Shown here: positions 34,341 through 42,278 of the stretch, piece by piece
Layout of the letters: each line of letters opens with the position of its first letter
How positions within the stretch are numbered: position 1 is the stretch's first letter
Origin: Humibacter ginsenosidimutans
GTDB lineage: Bacteria > Actinomycetota > Actinomycetes > Actinomycetales > Microbacteriaceae
Length of the DNA: 64,000 bases
Reading direction: 5' to 3'
Assembly: GCF_007859675.1 (NCBI RefSeq)
Contig: NZ_CP042305.1
Location: forward strand, 2,728,001-2,792,000
Made by a program: the position numbers and the translations under genes
Notes under the pieces: generated by a model
Database searches by the model: none
Seen by the model: only the letters and a program-made list of their open reading frames with translations
Told to the model about the DNA's origin: nothing

Positions 34341-35120
34341 TCAGCGCCGAGAGATCCATGTTCGCTCCCCAGCGCGGGTGAAGCCCGCGCGGAGGTAGAC
34401 GGCCTCCTCGGCGGGGCCTTCCACGTCGAGGAACACTGTGGTGGCGCCAACGTGGTGCGCGGCCTTCGCCAGTCTGGAGCACAGGGCGCTGGCGATTCCG
34501 CGGCCACGGTGGGACGTCAAGGTTCCCACCGCCGCGACCTCGGCGACTCCGGCGATCGGTTCAGTGACCAGGCCAGTGCCGCATGGCCGATGCGTGATCG
34601 CATCGCGCGCGAGTGCGACGTATCCACCGCGACCGATGAGCGACTGGAGGCGCTGCACATCCTGCACGCTGACCGGTTCGGCTTCACCATAGGCGTCGTT
34701 CTGCACCGAGAGCGCATCGAACAAGTCCCGCGGCTCGCTCACTGTCGAGATGGTGATACCCATCGGGGTCGGAAGAGGGATCGCTGCTCCGGGCCGGCAG
34801 GCGAGCATCGGCAGCCGCTGGTCGAGGGTGAACCCGGCCGTGAGCAAGGCAGCCTCTGCCTGCTCGGCGGAGCCGGAGACGTATTCCAGTCGCGGAGTTC
34901 GGTGATGGCGTGCGAAGAGTGCCAGCAGGTCACCGATCTCTGCCCGGGTCGGTGCCGCGTCGGGGATCGGAACCGCGTAGTTGTAGGCAGGATGTGCGGT
35001 GTGAGAGCTCAGACCCACCATGAACGGACCAATGCGCTGGTGGTCCGGACGGGAGGAGATATCAGCGGCCATGTAGCCGGCAACCAGTGCCGGCGTGGAC
35101 AAAGAGGGGGAAACACGCAT
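34341..35120 (-). CDS. GNAT-family N-acetyltransferase
   Basis: 259-residue protein. The C-terminal half is a GNAT domain: VAEVAAVGTLTSHRGRGIASALCSRLAKAAHH is the acetyl-CoA loop and VYLRAGFTRAGERTW the closing strands. The N-terminal half looks like a second, degenerate GNAT-like domain. Start uncertain: ATG 35120 is used, without a clear ribosome-binding site; the open frame runs to 35195. Substrate unknown. Confidence 0.78.
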   Translation of the reverse strand: MRVSPSLSTPALVAGYMAADISSRPDHQRIGPFMVGLSSHTAHPAYNYAVPIPDAAPTRAEIGDLLALFARHHRTPRLEYVSGSAEQAEAALLTAGFTLDQRLPMLACRPGAAIPLPTPMGITISTVSEPRDLFDALSVQNDAYGEAEPVSVQDVQRLQSLIGRGGYVALARDAITHRPCGTGLVTEPIAGVAEVAAVGTLTSHRGRGIASALCSRLAKAAHHVGATTVFLDVEGPAEEAVYLRAGFTRAGERTWISRR

Positions 35121-35480
35121 CTGAAAATGCACTTTCAGTTTCGAAGAGTTGCTCGACCGAGCATGGAGTGAGGAAGACGCCGGCAGCCGACCCAAGCAGA
35201 CGCGGGGATTCGCTCGTCACGAGCGGGTCGACGGCCGCGATCGCGGCACGCCAGTCACGGGGCCTCATCCTCTTTCGAAACATCACAAGCACGTTCTCAC
35301 CGAAACGTTGCCGGCCCAGCATGCCCGACAACCCGCCACAGCGCAAACATTCGCACCGGCTGCGCCCTCACCGACGACCACGTTTCGCAGGGGGATCCGC
35401 TTACGCGCGGTCGGTACGACAAAGAGCGCTGCAACAACACCGCCGAAGAGCCCTAACGGTCACAGTCATAGACTCCCGGC

Positions 35481-35861
35481 ATGACTAGTCGCATTGCTGC
35501 GATCTCGATGGTTGCCATCGATCCACAGCGGGTCGCAGAGTTCTGGGGTGGGGTGCTCGGTTGGCCCATTTTGCAGTCGGACGACACCGGCGCCGACATC
35601 GGGCCAGCAGACGGCTCTGGATTTCGGCTCGAGATCGGGCGAGTTGCTGACGAGAAGCTGGTCAAGAATCGGATTCACCTTGACCTGCGTGCAGACGGAA
35701 CAAGTCAAGACGAAGAGGTGCGGCGGCTTCTCGACCTGGGAGCCAAGAGAATCGATGTCGGCCAGCCGGCCGACGCCACCTGGATCGTTCTCGCGGACCC
35801 CGAAGGCAACGAGTTCTGTCTCCTCCTCCGCACGGTACAAGAGGCTGCCGGAGCCGACTAG
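35481..35861 (+). CDS. VOC-superfamily (glyoxalase-like) protein
   Basis: 126-residue protein with the two-repeat VOC pattern: ISMVAIDPQRVAEFWGGVLGWPIL opens the first, and KNRIHLDLRADG with WIVLADPEGNEFCLL close the second. Metal-ligand positions (His in IHLDL, Glu in GNEF) are partly kept. Members include glyoxalases, dioxygenases and drug-binding proteins. Single gene with its own start in an otherwise gene-poor stretch. Confidence 0.83.
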   Translation: MTSRIAAISMVAIDPQRVAEFWGGVLGWPILQSDDTGADIGPADGSGFRLEIGRVADEKLVKNRIHLDLRADGTSQDEEVRRLLDLGAKRIDVGQPADATWIVLADPEGNEFCLLLRTVQEAAGAD

Positions 35862-36170
35862 CCGGCAGACGCAAACGCACTACAGGTCCCACACGCATCT
35901 GCTCCGGGTCGCAGTGTTCCAGGCGCGAGCCGCAGACGGGTCCCCCGGAGCTCGTCCGATCGACGGGCCGGTCGCCATGGTGGGTTGACCGCCACCCGCG
36001 ACGTCGCGGCACTGCTGCGGAACCGTCGTCTGATGCTCGCGATGGAGGCGGTCGCGCTCATCGTGACCAGCACGGCGATGGCTTCGATGAGGGGCGAATT
36101 CCTGCACGAGTGAGCGCTGCGCGCCGAGAACCAACTCGGAACTTGCAGCCGCCGTTTCTGCGCACGGGAT
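35862..36170. other. gap with a possible membrane-protein remnant
   Basis: 309 bases. From TTG 35985 to TGA 36113 a 42-residue frame reads like the edge of a membrane protein (RDVAALLRNRRLMLAMEAVALIVTS), with good third-position GC but no ribosome-binding site. It may be the relic of a deleted gene. Nothing else seen. Confidence 0.35.
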
Positions 36171-36911
36171 TCAAGTAGATGGCGCCGGGTCGACAAGGCC
36201 TGCGCGCGACCATGCTCGAATGCGCTGATTCCGTGCACCGATGAACTCGATGGCCCTGTCGCGGTATGAGAGGTAGTCTTCGACGCTCTGCGGCAGTGGC
36301 GAAGCCTTGAAGTCATCGAACCTGGTGAACATCCTCACCTGCTGCTCCTCCGTGACGAGGTCCTGCAGCAGGAAGAACTCGGTGTAGCCGCGGAAGTTCT
36401 CGAATAGGGCGAAGAAGTCCGAATAGGCGTTCAACACTGTTGCCAGGGGGCTTGTTTCGCCCCGATAGTGCCGGCGGATGCATTCAAGGGTGTAGTCGAA
36501 TCGGTCAGCGATCTGACTGGAGAACCCGCGCGCACCATTGATGGTCTGCACCCCGGGCCGTCGATCGCCAGGAAAAATCATCATCCCACCGATCGTGTGG
36601 TTCGCAAGCTGAAACTCATCGAGAACCGTCTCGGGGATGTCTGCGACGATCTTCGACATCTTCAGCCAGGTGCGCCAGGTCGGGACGACGGTGTCGCTGG
36701 CCAGAAAGAATTCACCGACATCGGACCGGTGATACAGGTAGCGGCGCCGACGCGACGTGTCGAGGGTGAATACCTTCCCGCTGGGCAGGGGCTTGCTCCA
36801 CAGCAGTCGGTGATACTCGCGTAGCGTCGGGCTGGTGGTGTCCGGGTCGCCGGATCCTGCGTCCTGCCGCACGTCGAAGCTGGTGTCGATGACCGTCACG
36901 ACCTGAATCAT
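36171..36911 (-). CDS. DUF6994-like protein of unknown function
   Basis: 246-residue protein. The opening VIDTSFDVRQDAGSGDPDTTSPTLREYHRLLWSKPLPSG and later YLYHRSDVGEFFLASD and NHTIGGMMIFPG form a pattern I associate with the DUF6994 family, whose role is unknown. No catalytic motif, signal peptide or membrane segment. ATG 36911 chosen; an in-frame ATG lies 24 bases upstream. The long gap upstream carries two palindromes. Confidence 0.7.
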   Translation of the reverse strand: MIQVVTVIDTSFDVRQDAGSGDPDTTSPTLREYHRLLWSKPLPSGKVFTLDTSRRRRYLYHRSDVGEFFLASDTVVPTWRTWLKMSKIVADIPETVLDEFQLANHTIGGMMIFPGDRRPGVQTINGARGFSSQIADRFDYTLECIRRHYRGETSPLATVLNAYSDFFALFENFRGYTEFFLLQDLVTEEQQVRMFTRFDDFKASPLPQSVEDYLSYRDRAIEFIGARNQRIRAWSRAGLVDPAPST

Positions 36912-37275
36912 GGCGCAATATGCCCACGTGGACACACCTCGTCTGTAGGGTTCGTGCCGGGATGACTGTGATCACCAGGGTTTCGCCTTGGATGGCGTGT
37001 TTCGACACGAGTGGCCGCAGCCGGGCTTCGGGATGGATACGCCGACCCTCAGATTGAGGAGCTGCCCGGGCGAACGGGCGCCCCTCTGCACGAGATGGAA
37101 CCTTTCCCGAGAACGACCACGCCCTCCTCAGAGCCGTCCCGACGAGGCTCACCCGAACGACATCGTCGAACCGAGTTGCTCAACCGAGCGCGTACGTTCA
37201 GCGGTGGAGCCTCACGCATTTGGCGGTCTTACCATCTCGCTGTCACGTTGTTGAGAATTCGCCGCGCTGGCTCAG

Positions 37276-37300
37276 AATCTACAAACAGCTGTAGGTTCCC
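37276..37300. repeat. imperfect CTACA/TGTAG dyad
   Basis: GAATCTACA and TGTAGGTTCC arms around AACAGC. It is related to the perfect palindrome 80 bases to the right (shared CTACA, TGTAG and flanking GATTCC/GGTTCC-like ends). Confidence 0.55.
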
Positions 37301-37379
37301 CCTCGAGGTGGCGGAGAACGCCGGAGATTTCACGGTACTTGGCAGTGGTTTCGGACTCGAGATTCCACGGGAAATGGCG

Positions 37380-37405
37380 GATTCCTACACAGGTGTAGGA
37401 ATCCC
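37380..37405. repeat. perfect 26-bp palindrome
   Basis: GGATTCCTACAC (37380-37391), AG, GTGTAGGAATCC (37394-37405). Twelve-base perfect arms with a two-base centre. TACA/TGTA half-sites recall BlaI/CopY operators, but no such regulator is nearby. Confidence 0.7.
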
Positions 37406-37507
37406 TCGGAGATGTCCATTGAATGGCGGCAATCGAGGTCGTGCGCCCGCTCCATCAGGTTGCGCTAGTCAGCGTGACGGCGGGTGCGTCACGCTCGTCG
37501 TCGGTGG

Positions 37508-38254
37508 CTATGACTTGAGCAGTTCCAGGTAGCGGTCGGCGAACAGGTATGCATCGCCGGGCCAGCGAGCGGAAAGGTAATTGCCGTCAATGACGGTGAA
37601 GGCGTGGCTGTGATCGGTGGCGGTTCCCCGGCGGGCGAACTCGCGCGGGCCTCGGTGGAATTGCGCTCGTGGGTCGATCAGCGCTGCGCGGACCTCGTCT
37701 TCTACATAGGCCGGGTAGGTGCGGTAGTAGCGGCCGAGCCGCCACGCGGTGACGAAATACCCACCACGTTCCATGTATTTGGGCAAGCAAGTGGTGTTGC
37801 GGTCTGCTATCACGCTGGCGTTGGTGTCCGGGTCGTGGGTTCGGGCAAGGACGAGCACCCCATGGCAGATAGCGCCGACTAGTCGGTCCAGACTCCAAAA
37901 CCGCGCGACTTGCCGTTGCAAGGATGCCGAGCCCAGGTACTGCCGCATGCCCGGCGCGTGGCCACCTGGAAGGATCAATCCGTCGAACTCCGTCACATCC
38001 ACCTGTGACCAGGACTGCGTGGCGTGGAATTCGGGGGAGTCGGCCAGTTCCTGATAGAACTTTTTCGGTTCGGGTTCAGCGCCGAGCTGTCCGAACAGCA
38101 CCCCGCTGAGCAGGCGCGGGTCAGCGTGTGGCACTACGCCCGCGTGCTCGGTGGCGAACACGACCTGATGCCCGGCGTCGGTGATCAGGCGCCACGGTAC
38201 GGCGACTTCGGTGACGTCAAAATCGTTGTCAGGCAATGGCATCAGCACTCTCAT
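37508..38254 (-). CDS. DJ-1/PfpI-family type 1 glutamine-amidotransferase-domain protein
   Basis: 248-residue DJ-1 superfamily protein, longer than the 180-residue core. The nucleophile elbow is GAICHGVLVLA with a conserved Cys, preceded by FDGLILPGGHAPGMRQ. Hsp31-like glyoxalase/chaperone and PfpI-like roles are known for the family. The C-terminal part (residues 150-248) is an extension. Single transcription with the hydrolase upstream is possible (55-base gap). Confidence 0.83.
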   Translation of the reverse strand: MRVLMPLPDNDFDVTEVAVPWRLITDAGHQVVFATEHAGVVPHADPRLLSGVLFGQLGAEPEPKKFYQELADSPEFHATQSWSQVDVTEFDGLILPGGHAPGMRQYLGSASLQRQVARFWSLDRLVGAICHGVLVLARTHDPDTNASVIADRNTTCLPKYMERGGYFVTAWRLGRYYRTYPAYVEDEVRAALIDPRAQFHRGPREFARRGTATDHSHAFTVIDGNYLSARWPGDAYLFADRYLELLKS

Positions 38255-38309
38255 GGAAGCCTCCGTGGCAGTAATGGCTGTGGCTGGTTGGGGTTGTCCG
38301 GTTTGAAGC

Positions 38310-39246
38310 TCACGGCTCGTCGACGGGGACGTTGCGGGTCAGGAAGTCGAGTTGGTCGGCGATAACGCGCTCGAACGGTTCCCCAACGTAGATATCGAAA
38401 TGGCCCTCGGGGTAGAGCTTGATCTCGCCCGCCGGGGCGGTGCCCGCATATTTGAGAGTGGGGCCGGCCGGCGCAACCGAGTCGGTCTCGCAGACCGCGA
38501 ACAGGATCGGCGCGGTGATCTCGGCCGCGCGGCGGCCCGGGAAGTCGCGCACCAGGTGCAGCGAGATCCGGGCGGCCGCCCTGTTGTCGAAGCCACCGGC
38601 ACCGTCAGCGGGTACCTGATTCAGGAAGCCGGCCTCGGCGTCCGGGGCGGTCATCAGCGCGACCGTGCCGGGAGCACCGGCGGTGGGAACCAGCAGCGGC
38701 GCAGCGCCCACGGCCCCGCGGATCTGGTCGATGATGGCCAGCACCATCAGCCGGGTCGAGGTCCAGGCCGGGATCGCCAGGCCAGAAGCCAGACCACTGG
38801 TGAACGGGCACTGAGCGATCACGGCGCTGACGTGGCCGTCGTCGGCGGCGGTGGCGATCGCGTGCCCGCCTCCAAATGATGTGCCCCACACGATGATGCG
38901 GTTGCCATCGACGGACGTCAGCGTGCGGGCGTAGGCCAGTGCGGCGGAAAAAATCTTGGCGTTGTTTGGTGATGTCGATCAATTGGCGGGGCTGGCCCTC
39001 GCTGTCACCGAAGTGGCGGTAGTCGAACACCACGCAGGCATATCCGGCGGCGGCGAACCGTTCGGCGTACGCATCCAAGCGCATGGTGCGCACACTGCCC
39101 AGCCCGTGACCCATCACGATCACCGGTGCGGGCGCAGAGGACTCGGGGAGATACAGCCACCCTGTGCAGAGTTCGCCATGGGAGGGGAACTGGATCGTGG
39201 TGCGTGCGACCATGCCGGACTCTTCCAAAAATTGATCTATATCCAT
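38310..39246 (-). pseudogene. alpha/beta hydrolase with a one-base frameshift at an A6/T6 run
   Basis: The N-terminal part (from ATG 39246) reads as a hydrolase: VIVMGHGLGSVRTMRL, YACVVFDYRHFGDSEG, then LIDITKQRQDF. The C-terminal part continues in another frame: ALAYARTLTSVDGNRIIVWGTSFGGGH (nucleophile elbow) to the His in EGHFDIYVG. The break is at the homopolymer 38948-38953. Removing one base gives an uninterrupted 311-codon gene with a full triad. It may be a pseudogene, a slippage-controlled gene or a sequencing error. TetR-regulated by position. Confidence 0.75.
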
Positions 39247-39254
39247 TGTTGGGT

Positions 39255-39283
39255 ATGACTCTAATATTAGAGTCAGATATAAT
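39255..39283 (+). promoter_or_regulatory. leaderless promoter of the TetR gene
   Basis: ATGACT (39255-39260), 17-base spacer, perfect TATAAT (39278-39283). The A of ATG 39290 is seven bases downstream, the usual distance for the transcription start, so the mRNA is probably leaderless. Confidence 0.65.
39256..39275. promoter_or_regulatory. perfect 20-bp TetR operator
   Basis: TGACTCTAATATTAGAGTCA, a complete palindrome, ten bases upstream of the hydrolase start. It overlaps the presumed -35 (ATGACT, 39255-39260) and spacer of the divergent TetR promoter. Confidence 0.85.
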
Positions 39284-39289
39284 CAAGGC

Positions 39290-39943
39290 ATGAGCGTGCA
39301 GACAGAGTCGCAGGCCACCGGACGATCCACACGAACACAGCGCCGCGTCAGCCAGATGCGCGCCCGCTTGGTCGAGGTAGCAGAAACCCTGCTGCTCGAA
39401 GGCGGAGTCCAGTCCGTGACTGCGGAAGCGGTCGCCCAGCGAGCCGACGTATCGCTACAAACGGTCTACAACCGGATCGGTGGGCAGCAGGCGCTGCTGC
39501 TGGCGGTGGCCGAGCGAGCCCTTGAACAGACCCGTGAATTCATGCAGACCGCGTACGACGACAACGGGACAGTAGTCGAGCGGCTACTCCGAGTCGGTGA
39601 GACCTACATCCGCCTAGCATTCGACCGACCGCAAGCATTCAAGGTTTTCGTCAATCCGCCCGAGGACCCTGAAGCCATCGAGAAGATTGCGACCCTCGCC
39701 ACGGAAGAGCATCGGCGCTTGACCGAGCTGCTCCGCGAAGGTATTGACACGGGCGAGTTCAACACCGGTCTGCACCCCGAATCCGCGGCGACCGCCCTCT
39801 GGGGAATGCTGAACGGGATGTTGTCGGTCGCACTGCGTACCGATGCCATGCGCCCGGACACGGTCAGCCCAGAATCGCTGGTCGCGGCCGCGACCACCAT
39901 CATCGAGTGCGGCGTCCTGACACACTCGACTCACAACAGCTAG
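39290..39943 (+). CDS. TetR-family transcriptional regulator
   Basis: 217-residue repressor with HTH VTAEAVAQRADVSLQTVYNRIGGQQALLLAV (about residues 44-74) and a helical C-terminal domain (TetR_C_13-like in outline). Divergent from the frameshifted hydrolase; a perfect palindrome overlaps its promoter, so autoregulation is very likely. Codon use is less GC-biased than in the core genes, suggesting recent arrival (visual impression). Confidence 0.87.
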   Translation: MSVQTESQATGRSTRTQRRVSQMRARLVEVAETLLLEGGVQSVTAEAVAQRADVSLQTVYNRIGGQQALLLAVAERALEQTREFMQTAYDDNGTVVERLLRVGETYIRLAFDRPQAFKVFVNPPEDPEAIEKIATLATEEHRRLTELLREGIDTGEFNTGLHPESAATALWGMLNGMLSVALRTDAMRPDTVSPESLVAAATTIIECGVLTHSTHNS

Positions 39944-40373
39944 GAGATCCCGCCGTCCGCGCCGTTGAGCGCAACGGATAGAAGCGGATCCTGCGCCTAC
40001 CCAAATGGTGACAATGTCAGCACCTGTAGCTCCATCAGCCACGATCTCCACGAAGTGACGACACCCGGTAGAGGCGCCCTAACCCCTCGCCCGCCACCGG
40101 TCTACTTTTCAGAACCGCAAAGTAGACGAAAGGCATCGTGTTCTCCGCAAGATCCCGCGATTCCGACATCTGCGCCCGGGCAGGGCTCCGAGAACCTCCT
40201 ACCCTCCGCCTTGGTCCAGAGAGATGTCCAAATGGACACCGTCTGGTCACTTCAGCCGCGAAATGGACGCCTTACAAGAATCCCTACAATTCCACGCTAA
40301 ATGTCTCCCAGCGACATTTCGATGACAACTAGATTGGAAAATGACAAGTTGTCCTGGAACCTACAACCGGCCC
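39944..40373. other. 430-base convergent gap with two hairpins
   Basis: Between the TetR stop and the dnaB stop. No gene seen. Two perfect stem-loops: GTCTACTTT/AAAGTAGAC (40100-40108 and 40119-40127, ten-base loop) and AAATGTC/GACATTT (40299-40305 and 40313-40319, seven-base loop). They may be terminators or insertion scars; neither is followed by a T-run. Confidence 0.5.
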
Positions 40374-41747
40374 CTACACCGCCGCCATGTCCGCGAACCG
40401 CGAAAAGTGCCCCTGGAACGCGACCGTCACCGTCCGCGTGGGCCCGTTCCTGTGCTTCGCCACGATGAGGTCGGCCTCGCCGGCTCGGGGGTTGTCCTTC
40501 TCGTAGGCGCTCTCGCGGTGCAGCAGAATCACCACGTCGGCATCCTGCTCGATCGAGCCCGATTCACGCAGGTCCGAAAGGGCCGGCAGCTTGTCGGATC
40601 GCTGCTCAGGACCACGGTTGAGCTGGGACAGCGCCACGACCGGCACCTGCAGCTCCTTCGCGAGCAGTTTGAGGGCACGAGAGAACTCGCTCACCTCTTG
40701 CTGACGGCTCTCGACGCGCTTGCCGCTCGTCATCAGCTGCAGGTAGTCGATGACGACCATCTTCAGGCCCACGCGCTGCTTGAGCCGGCGGCACTTCGCG
40801 CGAATCTCGACCAGCGTCATGTTCGGGCTGTCGTCGATGTACAGGGGTGCGTCATTGATGCGTCCACGCGTCGACGCGATCGTCGTCCAGTCGCGCTGGT
40901 CGACCGTGCCCTTGCGCATGTTCTGCAGGGGAACGGACGCCTCGGCCGACAACAGACGCATCGCGATCTCGCTGCGCCCCATCTCGAGTGAGAAGAAGAT
41001 GGTCGGCATGTCGTTCTTGATCGCTGCGGCCCTGGCGAAGTCGAGCGCGAGGGTCGACTTGCCGAGGGCGGGACGCGCGGCCACGATGACCATCTGTCCC
41101 GGGTGCAGACCGTTGGTCAGCTCGTCCAGGTCGGCGAACCCGGTGGGAACGCCGGTCATGCTGCCGTCTTTGTGCTTCGCCGCTTCGATCTCGTCGATGG
41201 CTGCGGTGACGGCGTCCGTCAGCGGGATGTAGTCCTCGGCCTCTTGCGTGCCGGTGACGGAGTAGATCTCGGCCTGGGCCTCGTTGACCAGGTCGAGCAC
41301 CTCGCCCTCGCCGTTGTAGCCCATCTGAGTGATGCGCGTGCCTGCCTCGACCAGGCGACGCAGCAGCGCGCGCTCGGCGACGATCTCGCCGTAGTATCCG
41401 GCGTTCGCCGCGGTCGGCACGAGGCTGGTCAGGGTGTGGAGATACTCGGGGCCGCCCGCGCGGCTGAGCTCTCCGGTCTTGGTCAGCTCGTCGGTGACGG
41501 CGATCACGTCGGTCGGCTCACCGCGCGAGTACAGCGAGAGGATCGCCTCGAAGATCACCTCGTGCTTCGGTATGTAGAAGTCGCCACCGCGCACGGTCTC
41601 GACGACGTCGGCGACAGCATCCTTGCTCAGCAGCATGCCGCCGAGGGCGCTCTGCTCGGCCAACAGGTCATGCGGAGGAGTGCGCTCCGTCGATCGGCGT
41701 TCGGGTTCGGGCCCGCCATCGGCGAGACCGAGGTGTGCGATCGACAC
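40374..41747 (-). CDS. dnaB: replicative DNA helicase DnaB
   Basis: 457-residue hexameric 5'-3' helicase that unwinds the replication fork. The N-terminal primase-interacting domain (HDLLAEQSALGGMLLSKDAVADVVE) is followed by the RecA-like core: Walker A RPALGKSTLALDFA, Walker B VVIDYLQLM, and LSQLNRGPEQR with the arginine finger region. No intein is present. GTG 41747 has AGGAGG five bases upstream. In related genomes dnaB follows rplI; here an Eis-like gene on the other strand lies between. DnaA-box-like sites lie in its upstream region. Confidence 0.96.
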   Translation of the reverse strand: MSIAHLGLADGGPEPERRSTERTPPHDLLAEQSALGGMLLSKDAVADVVETVRGGDFYIPKHEVIFEAILSLYSRGEPTDVIAVTDELTKTGELSRAGGPEYLHTLTSLVPTAANAGYYGEIVAERALLRRLVEAGTRITQMGYNGEGEVLDLVNEAQAEIYSVTGTQEAEDYIPLTDAVTAAIDEIEAAKHKDGSMTGVPTGFADLDELTNGLHPGQMVIVAARPALGKSTLALDFARAAAIKNDMPTIFFSLEMGRSEIAMRLLSAEASVPLQNMRKGTVDQRDWTTIASTRGRINDAPLYIDDSPNMTLVEIRAKCRRLKQRVGLKMVVIDYLQLMTSGKRVESRQQEVSEFSRALKLLAKELQVPVVALSQLNRGPEQRSDKLPALSDLRESGSIEQDADVVILLHRESAYEKDNPRAGEADLIVAKHRNGPTRTVTVAFQGHFSRFADMAAV

Positions 41748-41951
41748 CCAGTCCTCCTGTCATCCCCCTGCCGGCATGAGCCGGTCGTGCGTTTTTCCGT
41801 GCTGCGGCACCGCCCCCACCGCGGCGCCTCCGGGATACCTCGCCCCGGCCCTTCTACGATGCCGCCACGGTCTCACGAACCCCCGACATCACACGCCGTT
41901 CGACGACGCGCAATCACCCTAGGGAGCCGCATTCCACACCACAACTCGGCC

Positions 41952-41960
41952 TGTGGATAA
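41952..41960 (-). promoter_or_regulatory. DnaA box (perfect TTATCCACA)
   Basis: TGTGGATAA on the plus strand, the exact complement of the consensus DnaA box, 205 bases upstream of the dnaB start codon. Confidence 0.6.
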
Positions 41961-42018
41961 CTGTGTGGAGAATCTGGGCGAAACGCCGAGGGCTGTGTGA
42001 AGAAGGTGTGAGCAGATC

Positions 42019-42027
42019 TGGGGATAA
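42019..42027 (-). promoter_or_regulatory. DnaA-box-like site (one mismatch)
   Basis: TGGGGATAA on the plus strand, complement TTATCCCCA, one base from consensus. Confidence 0.4.
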
Positions 42028-42140
42028 CCAAGAAGTTCTCACCCGGAAAGTGCTTTTGACCAGCAAAATAGTTTTCCCGACCCTGTGTGTAAAAACTCCT
42101 CTTGCGCCTGTGGCATCGCACACAGTCGACACTCCCGAGG

Positions 42141-42149
42141 TGTGGACAA
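42141..42149 (-). promoter_or_regulatory. DnaA box (TTGTCCACA, actinobacterial form)
   Basis: TGTGGACAA on the plus strand; its complement TTGTCCACA is the preferred box in Streptomyces and related high-GC genomes. Confidence 0.6.
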
Positions 42150-42278
42150 AGGTTGCTTTAATCAGCAGGCCGGTGTTAAGCGATTGCGCCCCGCGTCAAG
42201 GTTGCCGTGCGGTGTCCCGTGGGTGGCCGCTGGAGCACGCGGCTGGACGCCCGCGCTCGGCTCGTGAAGAGTAGAGGG

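Larger units (their letters stand above)
36912..37507. other. 596-base non-coding stretch with palindromes
   Basis: No supportable gene in either direction. Third-position bias is lost and stops are frequent compared with flanks. Contains two related CTACA...TGTAG dyads, annotated separately. Possibly a degraded gene or an insertion scar. Confidence 0.55.
41748..42278. other. divergent gap upstream of dnaB with DnaA-box-like sites
   Basis: 531 bases between the dnaB start and the Eis-like gene. No gene seen. The middle is distinctly AT-richer than the surroundings (for example around 42050-42130). Three DnaA-box-like nonamers are annotated separately. Confidence 0.6.
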
